From contig OZ020620.1 in assembly GCA_963971575.1 (NCBI GenBank), forward strand, positions 41,392,924 to 41,456,923: a stretch of DNA of 64,000 bases. The letters run 5' to 3'. Origin of the DNA: Liopterus haemorrhoidalis (Eukaryota; Arthropoda; Insecta; Coleoptera; Dytiscidae). Positions 42,175-52,952 of the stretch are shown piece after piece. Every line of letters starts with the position of its first letter. Positions within the stretch are counted from its first letter, which is position 1. Position numbers and translations under genes: made by a program. The notes under the pieces were generated by a model that was given only the letters and a program-made list of their open reading frames with translations, was not told where the DNA came from and did no database searches.

Positions 42175-43475
42175 TTTTAGTTTTTTTGCCGATGCGTCTA
42201 CGTCTGGGAAGCAATCAAGTTGTTAATTTCTTGCTTTCCTGATACACTGCTCAATAACAACATTTCTTTTTAAGAAACCATGATTAAACAGCGAGCCTGA
42301 AATGATTTAGCATATTAGAATATTTTTTTAAATTTTCGGGGTACATAGTCTGAACTAGTAGGTGTTCTACTTATATTTCTAGTACAGACTGATAGTGTCC
42401 AGTCTAGAATTTTTATGCTTCAAATAATTTCAGGATGGTATTTGTAATTTTCATTTTTAGTGACGATCCAAATAATGTTGCTTAGGCCAACATTATTATA
42501 TATTCTATTATTTGTTAATTATTTTAATATTTGAGAAACAATAAATGACAATTAAAAACTTTTTCAATAAATTAATTTTGAAAATTCATTTACCTCCCTG
42601 CTATATTTAATCAGAACATTAAACAAATGCCATTTATTTGCATTTTAAATGAATTTAAAAATTAATCCAATAACAAAAGTTAAAATGATGCAAAATTCGA
42701 TTCGAAATTCAATTTCGTACGCGAATCTCTTTCCGAGTCGGTAAGTAAGGGAGGAGGTGTGTTTCTGGGGTAGACTGAATTACCGACCGGGTTCGAAACT
42801 AGGTTTGCGTCTCCGCTACTCACTGAAGCCTTCAGATATGTAAATAAACCCAACTAATTTGCATTAATATGTTTAAATTATACATTTAAGAGAATGTTTT
42901 CTTGCATTTATCGTTTGTGATAACATCTACTATTGCATGTACTGTAAAAATTTTCTGTTATAATTTTTTTTTTTCGCTTTAATGTGTCTTGACAAGGATC
43001 ATATAATGTCATATATTCACGAACGTACCACAAATAAAAATAATATTTAATTAAAATGCACATGGAGAGTTAACAACCGTTTAGTTCATATGTGTTGGGT
43101 TGTTACGAACTAATAGGACTACTTGTTAAAGGACGGCGTGCTTCTATTGAAATTCCTTGTATATATTATACAGGATGTTTGTACTTTATATGGCAGTGGG
43201 GAAATTAAAATCGTGATAAATATTGCCTCTCTATCTAATTTTTATTTTATCTTTATGTATGATACGATATAATTAAGTCACGACACTTTATTATTATGAC
43301 TGACTAATAAATTAATTGTAATTGGATATTGGTTGGCATTAAGTATTAAATTTAAAGAACAGTACACATTTATACTTCAACATTTTGAGGAATTTCCGGT
43401 CCACTTTCACATAGTTTACAAATGAACCTACATGTTGAAAATGACACCTGTTTCTTTAAAATTAATAACTAGGAG
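42175..43475. other. Intergenic, no gene seen
   Basis: Mostly AT-rich. A GC-richer patch at 42720-42830 contains CCGGGTTCGAAACTAG, a B-box-like sequence without a convincing A box at the right distance. TATTATACAGGATGTTTGTA near 43165 resembles a transposon terminus. Confidence 0.35.
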
Positions 43476-43532
43476 TTGGGTCGGCAGCCGGGGTCCTCAC
43501 GTGAAGCCGGGGGCTTAGCCCCCGACCTGTTA
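43476..43532. repeat. GC-rich hairpin
   Basis: GCCGGGGGCTTAGCCCCCGAC forms a 7-8-bp stem with a tight loop, following CGGCAGCCGGGGTCC. It stands out sharply from the AT-rich surroundings. Its origin is unknown. Confidence 0.5.
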
Positions 43533-43637
43533 TTGTGCATAAAATCACAATGGATACAAACAATTTCTTTAGAAAACAACAAAAAATTTACTGGGATGCA
43601 TAGTTTGAGTCTTAACAATTTGATAACTGTTAATATA

Positions 43638-44730
43638 TCAGGTCTGGGAAAAAGTTCGTGGCGTTTTTGCTGATAGACGGCGCCAATTGCAAATAACTCA
43701 GATCGCAGCGACACTACTAAGCACTCGTTGGAAAGGTGACAGTTCGACCGTTACTTTGAGTGCATAAACATCAAAATTTGTGCAGTGGTTGGAAAGTTGT
43801 TTGCGTTTGAAAAGGGAGAAAAGTAATGCGCTATATTTTGCAATATTATCACGACAAAGGGAAGAATGCTGCGCAGGCTTGTGAAAAAATTTGTGCTGTG
43901 TACGGTGAAGGTACTTTATCAAAATCTGCTGCGCAGAAATGGTTCGCTCGCTTTCGTTCTGGTAATTTTAATGTGAAAGATGACTCACGCTCTGATCGTC
44001 CAATCAGTGAAAAAGCTGAAGAAATTCTTGAAAAAGTCCAACAAGATAGGCATATCAGCGATATTGGTACGGAGCTAGGCATTGACAACAAAACTGTTTT
44101 GAACCAATTACGGAAAGCTGGCTACAAAAAGAAGCTCGATATATGGGTTCCTTATGAGTTGAGCGCGAAAAACATGATAGACCGAATTAACATCTGCGAT
44201 GCGCTGTTGAAACGCAATGAAATCGGACCATTTCTGAAATGCGTCATAACCGGTGATGAAAAATGGATTACGTACGACAATCGGAAGCGTAAAAGATCGT
44301 GGAAATTGAAAGAGAACGGCCCGAATTGAATAATAGGAAAGGTGTTGTCTTTCATCATGACAACGCAAGACCACACACTTCTTTGATGACCCGTCAAAAA
44401 TTGCGAGAGCTTGGTTGGGAAATTTTGTTGCATCCACCGTATAGTCCAGACATAGCACCCTCTGACTATCACCTATTCCGATCTCTCCAGAATTATCTCA
44501 ATGGAATTAAGCTGGTTTCAAAAGAAGCCTGTGAAAACCACTTGATTCAGTTTTTCAGCCAGACACCACAGAGTTCTTCGCCGATGGCATCATGTATCTA
44601 TCCGAAAAATGGCGAAACGTTGTCGATATTAATGGAGCATATTTGGTTTAAATAAATTAATTTTCACACTATAACAAAACCAGTTGAATTTTACTAAAAA
44701 AAAAACGCCACGAACTTTTACCCAGACCTG
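43638..44730 (+). mobile_element. DD34D mariner element (1,093 bp), internally deleted
   Basis: Inverted ends TCAGGTCTGGGAAAAAGTTC and AACTTTTACCCAGACCTGA, extending through GTGGCGTTTTT. TA flanks each end (43636-43637 and 44731-44732). The gene within has lost roughly 200 bp in the middle. The ends are well preserved, so this is among the younger elements here. Confidence 0.92.
43826..44649 (+). pseudogene. Mariner DD34D transposase with central deletion
   Basis: ATG at 43826 opens MRYILQYYHDKGKNAAQACE; then SKSAAQKWFARFRSGNFNVK, SRSDRPISEKAEEI, IWVPYELSAKNM, and VITGDEKWITYDNRKRKRSW (first catalytic D) follow. A deletion then joins KENG to PELNNRKGVVFHHDNARPHT (second D) and ILLHPPYSPDIAPSDYHLFR (third D). 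I count 34 residues between the last two, so DD34D. The deletion changes frame, giving a stop at 44327-44329. Near 44560 another shift leads to FFADGIMYLSEKWRNVVDIN and a stop at 44649-44651. By similarity to memory it is close to the mellifera-type mariners. Confidence 0.9.
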
Positions 44731-44732
44731 AT

Positions 44733-46469
44733 ATCATATATTTTTTTAAAAACATTTTTTAATGAAAATCAGTTATAAAATTGGGTATACAGCCATCGAA
44801 AAATTAACCCAAAGTAAAATTACACGTTTTCACTCCGAAAAAGATATTTCAAATGAGGAATCTCATAGCAATTTGACGTACAAAATTTGGCATTTATGAC
44901 ATAGAGATGCTTGCAACATTTAAGATGACCAATATGGAGCCCGATCGTTTTAAAAATAATTGTTAGTAATTTAAATTTTGGGCCATTAGTATAATTTTCG
45001 TAGCGGGTGAAATAATTTTTAAATATCGTATGTAATTGTGCACACACATATAGAAAAGACATAGAGAAACTGTCGAAACAAGAAAACAAAATGTATTTCT
45101 TTAATTAAAAATAATCTCGACCCCCAGAAAGAAAAATATGCCCCTAAACAAAAAGGCAAACCCTCCCGGATCAAAGAAAAAAGTTCTCAACTTAACCTCA
45201 AAATACAAACCCGGGCACAAAAGTGTTTAAAAGAATAGCTATCATTTCCATTATTCTATCACTTAGTCACAAGTGCGTTAGGTGGTAAAACTATTACTTA
45301 TATCATCATTTTTGTGTTATCAGGTAGTTATATTTTAAGTGGTATTATTACCTACATTAAACGATAACTATTCTATTATGTGTGCTAATTTCGCTAATAA
45401 CATTTCACTCAACAGATAATTTCGATAAAAAAATGCATAGTTTTTAAAGAAATATTCCCATAAATCAAATAGAAACTAGACATTAAAAATTTACTAAACA
45501 GGTATTTAGCGAAATGTTTAAATACTAGATGTATACCCAATTATTTTACACTTGTTCTTCTTATTTATCAGCATTACCATCCAAGATATATTTCTTTTAA
45601 TTGTTTTCCATACGTCTAGTTATTGAGCAACCATTTCCCACTTTTGTTAAATACTAACAATCGCATTGGACACGAATTTTCTATTAATGCCTAGTCATCC
45701 TCTCTAAATTTTGGAGACAAGTTTGTATCTTTTCTTAACAAAAAATACTTATTATTTACTGCTCTTTTCAAATGATTTGAGCTGTATCAAATGGATTCTA
45801 GCATTCATAAGAATTCGGTTACGACAGATTATTTAATATCAATTATTATAACCGTCCATACACCCTGTTCTTTATTTTTTTGATTTATAAACCAATATTT
45901 TTAACAAAGTTCCTGTTACAACTGGTTTCTATTCTATCTCAATCGAGTTTCCGTATTCATTGTTCTTTTTTGGACCGGTTTAACATATGATATTTTATAA
46001 CCATTGTCAAAGAATTGACAGTGGTAACGCTTTTATAAAAATGTTACAAAGATGTTTTAATAAAGTAGTTAAACTTACAGGCTTGGAAGAACTAGGAAGA
46101 GGATTGAACGGCTGACAAGCGGAACTCACCTGGAAAGAAAAACAAGATTAGTAAACATATATAACGAGAACAAGCATTCAGATGCAACTTAGTAGCAAAC
46201 TGCATGCGCTTTTGCATGCGGTTCTACATTCAATACCACAAGCAGAGATATCGTATCAAAAGCGCCATAAGGTGGTTGATTTTGTATTTTAATAACTTTT
46301 AAATGAAACACTTTTAATTAATTTTTAATGGATCGCTTATTTAATTACCACGCTGGAAATGCAGACCCTTTCAATGACATTTTTCTCTTATTTGCGCATA
46401 TTTCAGATGTTAAGATTTCTTGTTAATTGCTCTTCTTAAGCTATTGAATTAGTACTGGTTAATTAGCGT
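44733..46469. other. Intergenic, no gene seen
   Basis: AT-rich sequence; a 89-codon reverse frame at 44820-45089 shows no domain. Nothing else recognisable. Confidence 0.4.
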
Positions 46470-46740
46470 ACTCTTTCCTTTGAAAGAAAAATATCCAGTG
46501 CAGCCAAATCTAGTGAACAAAATGGTTTAAAAGATGTCACCTATTTTTATAATTATTTGAATATTTAAAAATTTGTGTGCGATGTAGCACCGTCCTGTTG
46601 AAACCAAATGTTCTGACTTTGTTTATTCATTTTAGACACATACAAGTTTTAAGGCATTGCACGATATCATTCATTAGTTACAATTTTCATTAATATATCA
46701 GAAAGAAGCACCAATGATGCCACTAATGCAAATTGCACAC
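46470..46740 (-). pseudogene. Decayed DD41D-type mariner transposase remnant
   Basis: Reverse strand: VTGVQFALVASLVLL (where family members have VWAAMSARGIIG), then a decayed block and NIWFQQDGATSHT (second catalytic D region), followed by a LDLAALDIFL block corresponding to SPDLTPMDFFL. Several stops and frame changes separate them. It is much older than the two DD41D copies at 37267 and 58879. The hairpin at 46748-46953 abuts its upstream side. Confidence 0.6.
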
Positions 46741-46747
46741 CAGTCAC

Positions 46748-46953
46748 GCCGCATTCAGAGCTCTTTGAATTAACACGTTGTGTTGCTATGGATTGTTTTA
46801 ACGAGGGCAATTGGTATGATCGGACATGCTCGTGCTTTGTCGTTGCTATACTACTGTTGACCGATATAGTACGAGCTTGTCCGATCATACCAATTGCCCT
46901 CGTTAAAACAATCCATAGCAACACGTGTTAATTCAAAGAGCTCTGAATGCGGC
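46748..46953. repeat. Near-perfect 206-bp hairpin
   Basis: Left arm GCCGCATTCAGAGCTCTTTG through GTTTTAACGAGGGCAATTGG to GATCGGACATGCTCGT is mirrored by ACGAGCTTGTCCGATC through CCAATTGCCCTCGTTAAAAC to CAAAGAGCTCTGAATGCGGC. Arms are about 83 bp with one small indel and one mismatch, around a ~38-bp loop. Such high arm identity amid decayed sequence suggests recent formation or gene conversion. No target duplication is clear. Confidence 0.85.
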
Positions 46954-47459
46954 TTTACTCTAAGAGGGTGAAGAGGTCGTGTCTATTTCTCGACTCCAAA
47001 TCACAGCAGTTTTGTTTGCAGTATTAATAAATCCATGCTTTATCAATGTTGATTAAATTTGACAATCCATTTTAATAAAAGGTTTTGATTACCGTATGAT
47101 GTTGTTGTGGCGTTAAATCACCTATACCCATTGCGTCCAAACTAGACGACTGTAAAATTACAACTTAAGTCATGAACTGACTAACTAGAGATCGCGAGCA
47201 GCTCGAATTCGTTCGGATGAAGTTCGCCATATGAGAGGTAACATCAAAGAAATTGTTCGTGAACACTTGGCGAACAAAGCCTGCATTATGAACGTGTTTA
47301 TTATGCAGTTAAGTTTTGTGACAACTGTGGTAGTGTTCATTTCTAAAGTTTTCATATTTCTGGTATAAAAATTGAATGCAGTGAAGACCAAATTAGCTTA
47401 ATAGAACAATATCATAAACATCAAAATCTTTGGAATTCAATGAATTTTAATACAAAAAG
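46954..47459. other. Possible mariner upstream region, no gene called
   Basis: Continues from the decayed transposase context but I see no further conserved blocks. Confidence 0.3.
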
Positions 47460-47844
47460 TCAGCTGTGGCCACCACAGGACCAACCGCCATCACAAAGTA
47501 CTTGTTTAATTTATGCTGCTTTATCAAAAAATGTCTCAAATAAAAGTTGTTAGTTATTGCATTTATAGCAACTTTTGTTAAATAATTTTTTTCGAAATAT
47601 TTCTGTGTTGTGAAATATTCACAGAAATCTTAAAACCGACACGAGTAAACTCCCATTTCTAGTTAACCGATTTTTACCAAAAGTTGATCAACTCGTGCCA
47701 TTGATGTCAAAAGCTTAAATACCTATATATTTATCTATAAAATACGGTCAAGAATTCTTTTTATTCAACTTAACTATGAAGTTTCATAAAAATCCTTTTA
47801 GCCGAATTTGCTCTGCACGTGTACACGGACGGACGGACAGACAA

Positions 47845-47875
<31 letters not shown>

Positions 47876-48006
47876 ACAGACAGACACCATGCTAAAAATA
47901 GTCAAAACGTTATGTAGGGACCTCAATTCGTGGAGATCCATCGAAATCTCGAAATGTCAAAATCGGTATGATCACAATACCTCCCTTATATATGTTGGCG
48001 GTTGGT
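47460..48006 (-). repeat. Dispersed family A, copy 3
   Basis: Reverse-oriented copy from TCAGCTGTGGCCACCACAGG, through GTTGATCAACTCGTGCCATT, a (CAGA)n run at 47836-47884, and CCTCAATTCGTGGAGATC, to TGTTGGCGGTTGGT. About 60 bp near 47722-47780 are absent from the other copies. Confidence 0.8.
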
Positions 48007-48169
48007 AAAAATGGAATATGTATACAATTCAAGAAATTAGTTTGGCGTTGAATATGCCACCGGCAGCGGTAGAACGAAAACTAAGCAATATTTTAGCGCA
48101 ATACCTAAGAGCCCGCACAAAAGCATTAAATATGAAAATTTTCCTTCCAGTTTCCAGAAAACTATTCCT

Positions 48170-48410
48170 TCCAGTATCGTTTTCACCGGGTCTTCGTGTC
48201 TTCTAATATTTCCAATCCAAACATCTCTTCTCTTGTGCAACATTCTCCACATGGTTTCTCTTCCATTTGCTGCAATACTTCTTCGTTTGTCACTCTATCT
48301 ACCCATCGAATTTTCAACATTCTTCGATAGCACCACATTTCGAATGTTTCTATACTCTTTTTTTGTCACTCGTGTCTAAGGTTCACTTCCATATTGCTAG
48401 ACGAAAAAAT
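48170..48410 (-). pseudogene. LINE ORF2 C-terminal fragment
   Basis: Reverse strand: KNIETFEMWCYRRML, KIRWVDRVTNEEVLQQMEE and KRRDVWIGNIRRHEDPVKTI. The ETFEMWCYRRML...VTNEEVL motif is diagnostic of the region after the reverse transcriptase in the common arthropod LINE ORF2 often labelled craniofacial development protein 2-like. It is oppositely oriented to the similar fragment at 49183. Confidence 0.8.
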
Positions 48411-49182
48411 ATTTCTATGTTTTTTTATTAAATGCTACTTTTACTTAATTTATTCGGCTCATCAATTCTCTTTTGCATCTTGCATCCGTTGTTATCTTGC
48501 ATCCTAAGTAAGTGAACTTCTTAACAGCTACATTTCAAATAAAAATTGCAGCAAAATAAAATTGAAAGAATTACTGCATCTACTTATATGCGACTTATTA
48601 CAAAAAAAGAAGCGGCATCCTTTAAACGGCAGCTAAACATTAATTTTAGTTGTCCATTCTCGAATGTATATTTTTTGTTGTAGATAAAATGTAAAGATAA
48701 TTAAAATAGAATACCTACAGCGGAATGCATTTCACGAACAATAAGCAATTCAGTTGTGCTTTTAATATGATTGTTGTAGTGTATCACATATACAGACACG
48801 CGTTCTCATGCCGTATGCCGTATGCCGTGTGCCGTGCGCAATGTTCCCTTGACGAACAGTAATTTAATTTGACATTTCATACCGCCACACTTCAGGCATC
48901 CATTTAATTAATTATCATATGTGTGTCTGTATGTGTATATTATTACATTAATATTAATGTCATGTTAAATACCAGGCAAATACTTGCCGCTACTATGTAC
49001 CTACACTTAGCATATAATAGATACCTCCATTACTTTACAATTACGGAACAAAGAGTATTTTAATTTCCAAAAAAATGTCCATGTCTTTAAGATTATAAAC
49101 TGTTTCGGATTCAATGAATACAAAATCATTTGTTTTTATGATTATAAATAGATTTATACCCGTATTGCTGCTGACAGAAAAA
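48411..49182. other. Intergenic with a TGCCGTA heptamer repeat
   Basis: At 48809-48838 the heptamer ATGCCGT/GTGCCGT is repeated about four times. No gene seen. Confidence 0.45.
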
Positions 49183-49515
49183 AATATGGAAGCATTCGAA
49201 ATGTGGTGCTATCGAAGAATGTTGCCAATTCGAGTAGAGTAATGGACGAAGCAGTATTTCGGCAAATGGAAGAGGAACCATGTCTGAGGAGAATGTTGCA
49301 GAAAATATGTTTAGATTGGAGATATTATTAGACACGAGGGACTTGTGAAAACGATTACTGGAAGGAGCAGTTGAGGAAAAAACAGTAGGGGTAGACCAAG
49401 GCTAGAGTACATGAAACAGATAATGGAAGATATGAATTGTAACACGTACGTGGAACCAAAAAGATTGACTGAGAACAGGGAAGTATGAAGAAATGCTGCA
49501 AACCAACATACGCAT
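49183..49515 (+). pseudogene. LINE ORF2 C-terminal fragment
   Basis: KNMEAFEMWCYRRMLPIRVE, a stop, then GDIIRHEGLVKTITG, SRGRPRLEYMKQIMEDMNCN, TYVEPKRLTENREV and RNAANQH. The order matches the tail of LINE ORF2, as in the fragments at 5604 and 48170. Several nonsense codons and at least two frameshifts. Confidence 0.82.
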
Positions 49516-49546
49516 TGAATACTTAAGGAGGATTGCTACTCATTAG

Positions 49547-50088
49547 TAGACCGTCCAGACGTACTCTTTTTTAGAGTTTTATACTCTTTTCTAAGTAATA
49601 TCCTCTTTACTCTAACTTTTTATAACAGAACTGTTGATTGTTTTTTGCTCGTCACTTGTATTTCTAGAGTGAAGACCTTTTTTTTTTCTCATCATTTGTT
49701 GGATTTAGGCCCGGTCTTTCCACCTTCAGATAAAGTCCCAGGTAACTATCTGACAGATAAGGTTATTTTTAACTTCATCTGCTGAGTAAATGTCATCCCT
49801 TCTTTCTATGCAAATGTATCTATCGGATAGTTATCTAACGGATAATGAGACTGACGTATTGGATTCACTGACTGGTATTGACATTTACTCAGCAGATGAA
49901 GTTACAAATAACCTTATCTGTCAGATAGTTACCTGGAACTTTATCTGAAGGTGAAAAGACCGGGCCTTAGAAAGGTAAATTTTATCAATTTACTTTATTT
50001 GCCAAGGGCGCCAAAAACATTGCTACGGCGTACTACGAAGCGTACTCTATTTCTGTGAAAAAAAATCTGGTAAAATCTGGTCAGCCTA
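49547..50088. mobile_element. hAT MITE with 8-bp TSD, host of a Harbinger MITE
   Basis: Ends TAGACCGTCCAGACGTAC and CTGGTCAGCCTA are inverted; the duplication CTCATTAG is perfect at 49539-49546 and 50089-50096. Interior GACCTTTTTTT and CTCATCACTTG-like stretches resemble the MITE at 17153-17339, so both are one family. Minus the nested Harbinger MITE and its TTA it is about 280 bp. Confidence 0.85.
49708..49966. mobile_element. Palindromic PIF/Harbinger-type MITE (259 bp)
   Basis: Left end GGCCCGGTCTTTCCACCTTC, right end GGTGAAAAGACCGGGCC, with TTA on each side (49705-49707 and 49967-49969). It is nearly the same sequence as 16639-16882 apart from a 15-bp difference near the centre. It is inserted in the hAT MITE. 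Confidence 0.88.
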
Positions 50089-50589
50089 CTCATTAGCCTT
50101 AAGTATGATCAAGAGTGATACAGTAAATAAGCCAAAGGCTTGGGCTTAAAATAATTTTAATATCTAGCTCATCATCTATCGGCCGAATATAGACTTCTCC
50201 AAAATCTTCTGTCTTAGACCAACAATAGCCAATTTCTGACAATATTCCTAATAACATATATCTATTTGGTCGATGGTATACGTCTTCAACTAATAGTCTC
50301 GTGGTCTCCACCAATTACAGTGCTGTACCAAATAATTAGACGATTTCAAATACCAAATACCGATTAAAGTATTTGAAATAACAAAAATAAATAAATATAA
50401 GAAATAAATAAATACATTTCTATCCACGTATACAATAAAAGAACCCTTACGCGGACATACACAACTAAATTAAAAGTTTGTTCGAAAAATTGAACACACG
50501 CAGGACGATGGTAAGAGGCTGTTAAAGAGCTCCCATCATATATTACAGACTATAATGAATAACACGTTAAAATAAGGTGAAAGATTTCA

Positions 50590-51070
50590 CACATAAAATA
50601 ATAAGTTCGATTCCCTCAGGAAGCATAGCAGCCTGTCCATGAGTACCCTGTTGTCACCTAAAGCAACTGACAGATCATAACCTCTTCCTGACATCCTCGA
50701 ACTGTACACACTGGGTTAAAATATACAATACAGTCAAATCTGTGTTACACACTTGCACTCTTCTCGGAGGGGGAGATCCATGAAACCAACAGTGGCCTAT
50801 ACGAAGGCGTGTAATGGCTGTTTCTTTGTGGTTGATTCTGCAGGAAAAATCCCGTGGTTTAATGTATCCCTTCACCTTCCGAAACTTGTCATTTTGTGTG
50901 CCATTCCACTCTTCACGCCATTTGGCTAAACTCAGTTGTTTCAGATGAACTTATGCATCATCTGAAAACACGAAACTTACATCCACTATAAATCTACATG
51001 AAGGGGCTTTTGTAGCTACATCGGCAGCTTCATTGCCTGTAATACCAAAAAGACCCGGTATCCAAAACAA
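50590..51070 (-). pseudogene. LINE RNase H and C-terminal zinc motif fragment
   Basis: Reverse strand: FWIPGLFGITGNEAADVATK (RNase H end with conserved GNEAAD), SLAKWREEWNGTQNDKFRKV, KPRDFSCRINHKETAITRLR, IGHCWFHGSPPPRRVQVC and LYILTQCVQFEDVRKRL. This is the RNase H to C-terminal region of an I/Jockey-group LINE. One stop interrupts the RNase H part. The reverse transcriptase is not present. Confidence 0.8.
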
Positions 51071-52059
51071 CTATTCTCACACGCCGAGAAGATCTTTGGC
51101 TTTCCGTGACCTCTCTTCTCTTTAATCTTTCGTTAAACAATAATAATACTAATAATAATGATATTATTTATATTCTGTTAATATATTCTGATAATTCTTA
51201 TTATTCTTATTATTTATATTATATTATTAATATTCAATAAGATACGGCATTTGTGTTCCTCATCAAATTTCCAAAATATTGTTTTCTTTCTTTATAATCT
51301 CAAATTGACAACTCATTCTGCGGTTGACTCATTGCTGAATCTACTCCGAAACTTTTGGATTCCCAGGCGTATGCTTGTAGACCTACATTTCAAATAACTT
51401 TCTTTTTGGTAGTATGGTCCAAGCTTGTACTGGAGAGTGGTTAAGACGATATATTTTATTATGTGTCTTTAAATTGTAATAATTATCAAATATTGCAAGA
51501 AGTAATATAAACTGCTACATCTTAAAAATGGAGAAGTCAGTATCTTATTTAATCCCCTGTTGATTGTCTAATGTCTACTTAATAGAGTAATAAAAATTAT
51601 TCATTGCTATCAAGTTTGCTAATATTTCTTTTCTGCGTAGGAAAGAAATGTCTTCATAATTTTCTAGTTGTAAATGATAGCTATTCGCGGAAAGCAATTG
51701 CAACTGCTGCCTTTAACTATCCATAAGATCTACGAGCATTTTAAAAGCGCCATTACACGATATTTCTTGCATTAAACTGTAATCACACAGTTATTTCCCC
51801 GAGCTTTTTAAACTTTCAGATAATGTCAATTACACTTATATACCGAGAAGATAGAACAAACAGTTTTGGTGCCGCCTCACACGAAGTTGTGTTCTCTTCT
51901 TCGTATTCAATTGTAATTATACTTTTATCTCTCCGGCGTAACTTGTGATAATTTATTTATCAGCCATTCGGATGCGGCGACTGTAGCTCCACTACTCGGT
52001 TTGTGGCCGCACTAAAGCGTTACTTACACAGCGTTTTCTGTATAAAGCGGGGATCAAGT
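51071..52059. other. AT-rich intergenic, no gene seen
   Basis: A low-complexity AATAATA/TATTATT tract spans about 51135-51235. Nothing else recognised. Confidence 0.4.
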
Positions 52060-52140
52060 GAGCTTTGCTCGCCGTCACAAGCTTTTATTGTCCTTTATAA
52101 AGCTCCGGTGAATGTATCTCAGTGCGCGCTCTATTGCCGA
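52060..52140 (+). promoter_or_regulatory. Possible TATA plus initiator promoter
   Basis: TATAAAGCTCCGG at 52096 is followed 25 bases later by CTCAGTGCG, close to the arthropod initiator TCAGT. The surrounding 52000-52160 region is distinctly GC-richer than its flanks and holds a second TATAAAGCGGGG at about 52051. No downstream coding exon is identified, so it may be a host 5' exon or an LTR remnant. Confidence 0.25.
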
Positions 52141-52159
52141 GTGCACAGCTCAGCTAGCT

Positions 52160-52950
52160 CGTGTTTGTTAGAATTTTAAATCAATCTTTTTTACTTTACT
52201 TTTACTCCATTTACTACACGATCGAAGAATGACGCTATCTTATGTTTTGTAATGTTATATGCGGTAGTTTTGTCAACGAATCTTACAATCGTTTTAACTT
52301 TGTTTCGGGAAACCTATTTATTAGAATATATACCTGCTTAAGGGACGCAATAAAATTCACAAAAGGGATAAACCCGATTTAGTCACGTTTTAAATCTAAG
52401 TTCAACTAAGCATATCAATGGATTATGACTGTCCACAAATCAGCTCCCGCCATTTTAAATATACAATGTCCTGCCTTCGCGGAACTATAAAACAGAATTA
52501 CGAAGTATTTAAATTAAAAATCTCCGCTGCCTTCCAGACTATCGATTTAAGGTGTCTTTTCTTGCAGACCATGTCCTGAAGCACGGACCAAAATGTGTAG
52601 TCCAGGAGGATTAGAGCTGTTAGGCGGTCAATAAGTAGGACAAATAAAGTAATTGCTTTGAAGCCACTGCTGCGCAACCTTCTCATGATGGTCTAGCGCT
52701 ATATTTTGCTGGATGCTTCAGTGATGACTAGTGAAAATGGAGTTTAACAAGGTTATCTAGTACACTTTGACAGAAGATTTTACTCCCTTTTTGTCAAAAT
52801 CAAGCTTAGTGGTATCGTCATAGCTCCCACCCCATCAAACCATAACTGAAGCAGCATAATGGTATCTCTGGATGGTCGTACTTTCTCACAAGCTTCTTGT
52901 GAAATTGTAACATGATGTTCGGGCTATTGAAAGCTAACTCAATACACTAA
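52160..52950. other. Intergenic, no gene called
   Basis: A 62-codon reverse frame at 52498-52686 has no domain. 52690-52930 on the reverse strand vaguely resembles decayed Tc1-like coding sequence but lacks a decisive motif. Confidence 0.3.
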
Positions 52951-52952
52951 TA

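Noticed and set aside
42720..42830. Possible tRNA gene or SINE from GGGTTCGAAAC
   Set aside because: B-box-like sequence present but no A box at the right distance and no acceptor stem.
44820..45089. 89-codon reverse-strand frame
   Set aside because: No recognisable family or conserved motif; composition matches surrounding non-coding sequence.
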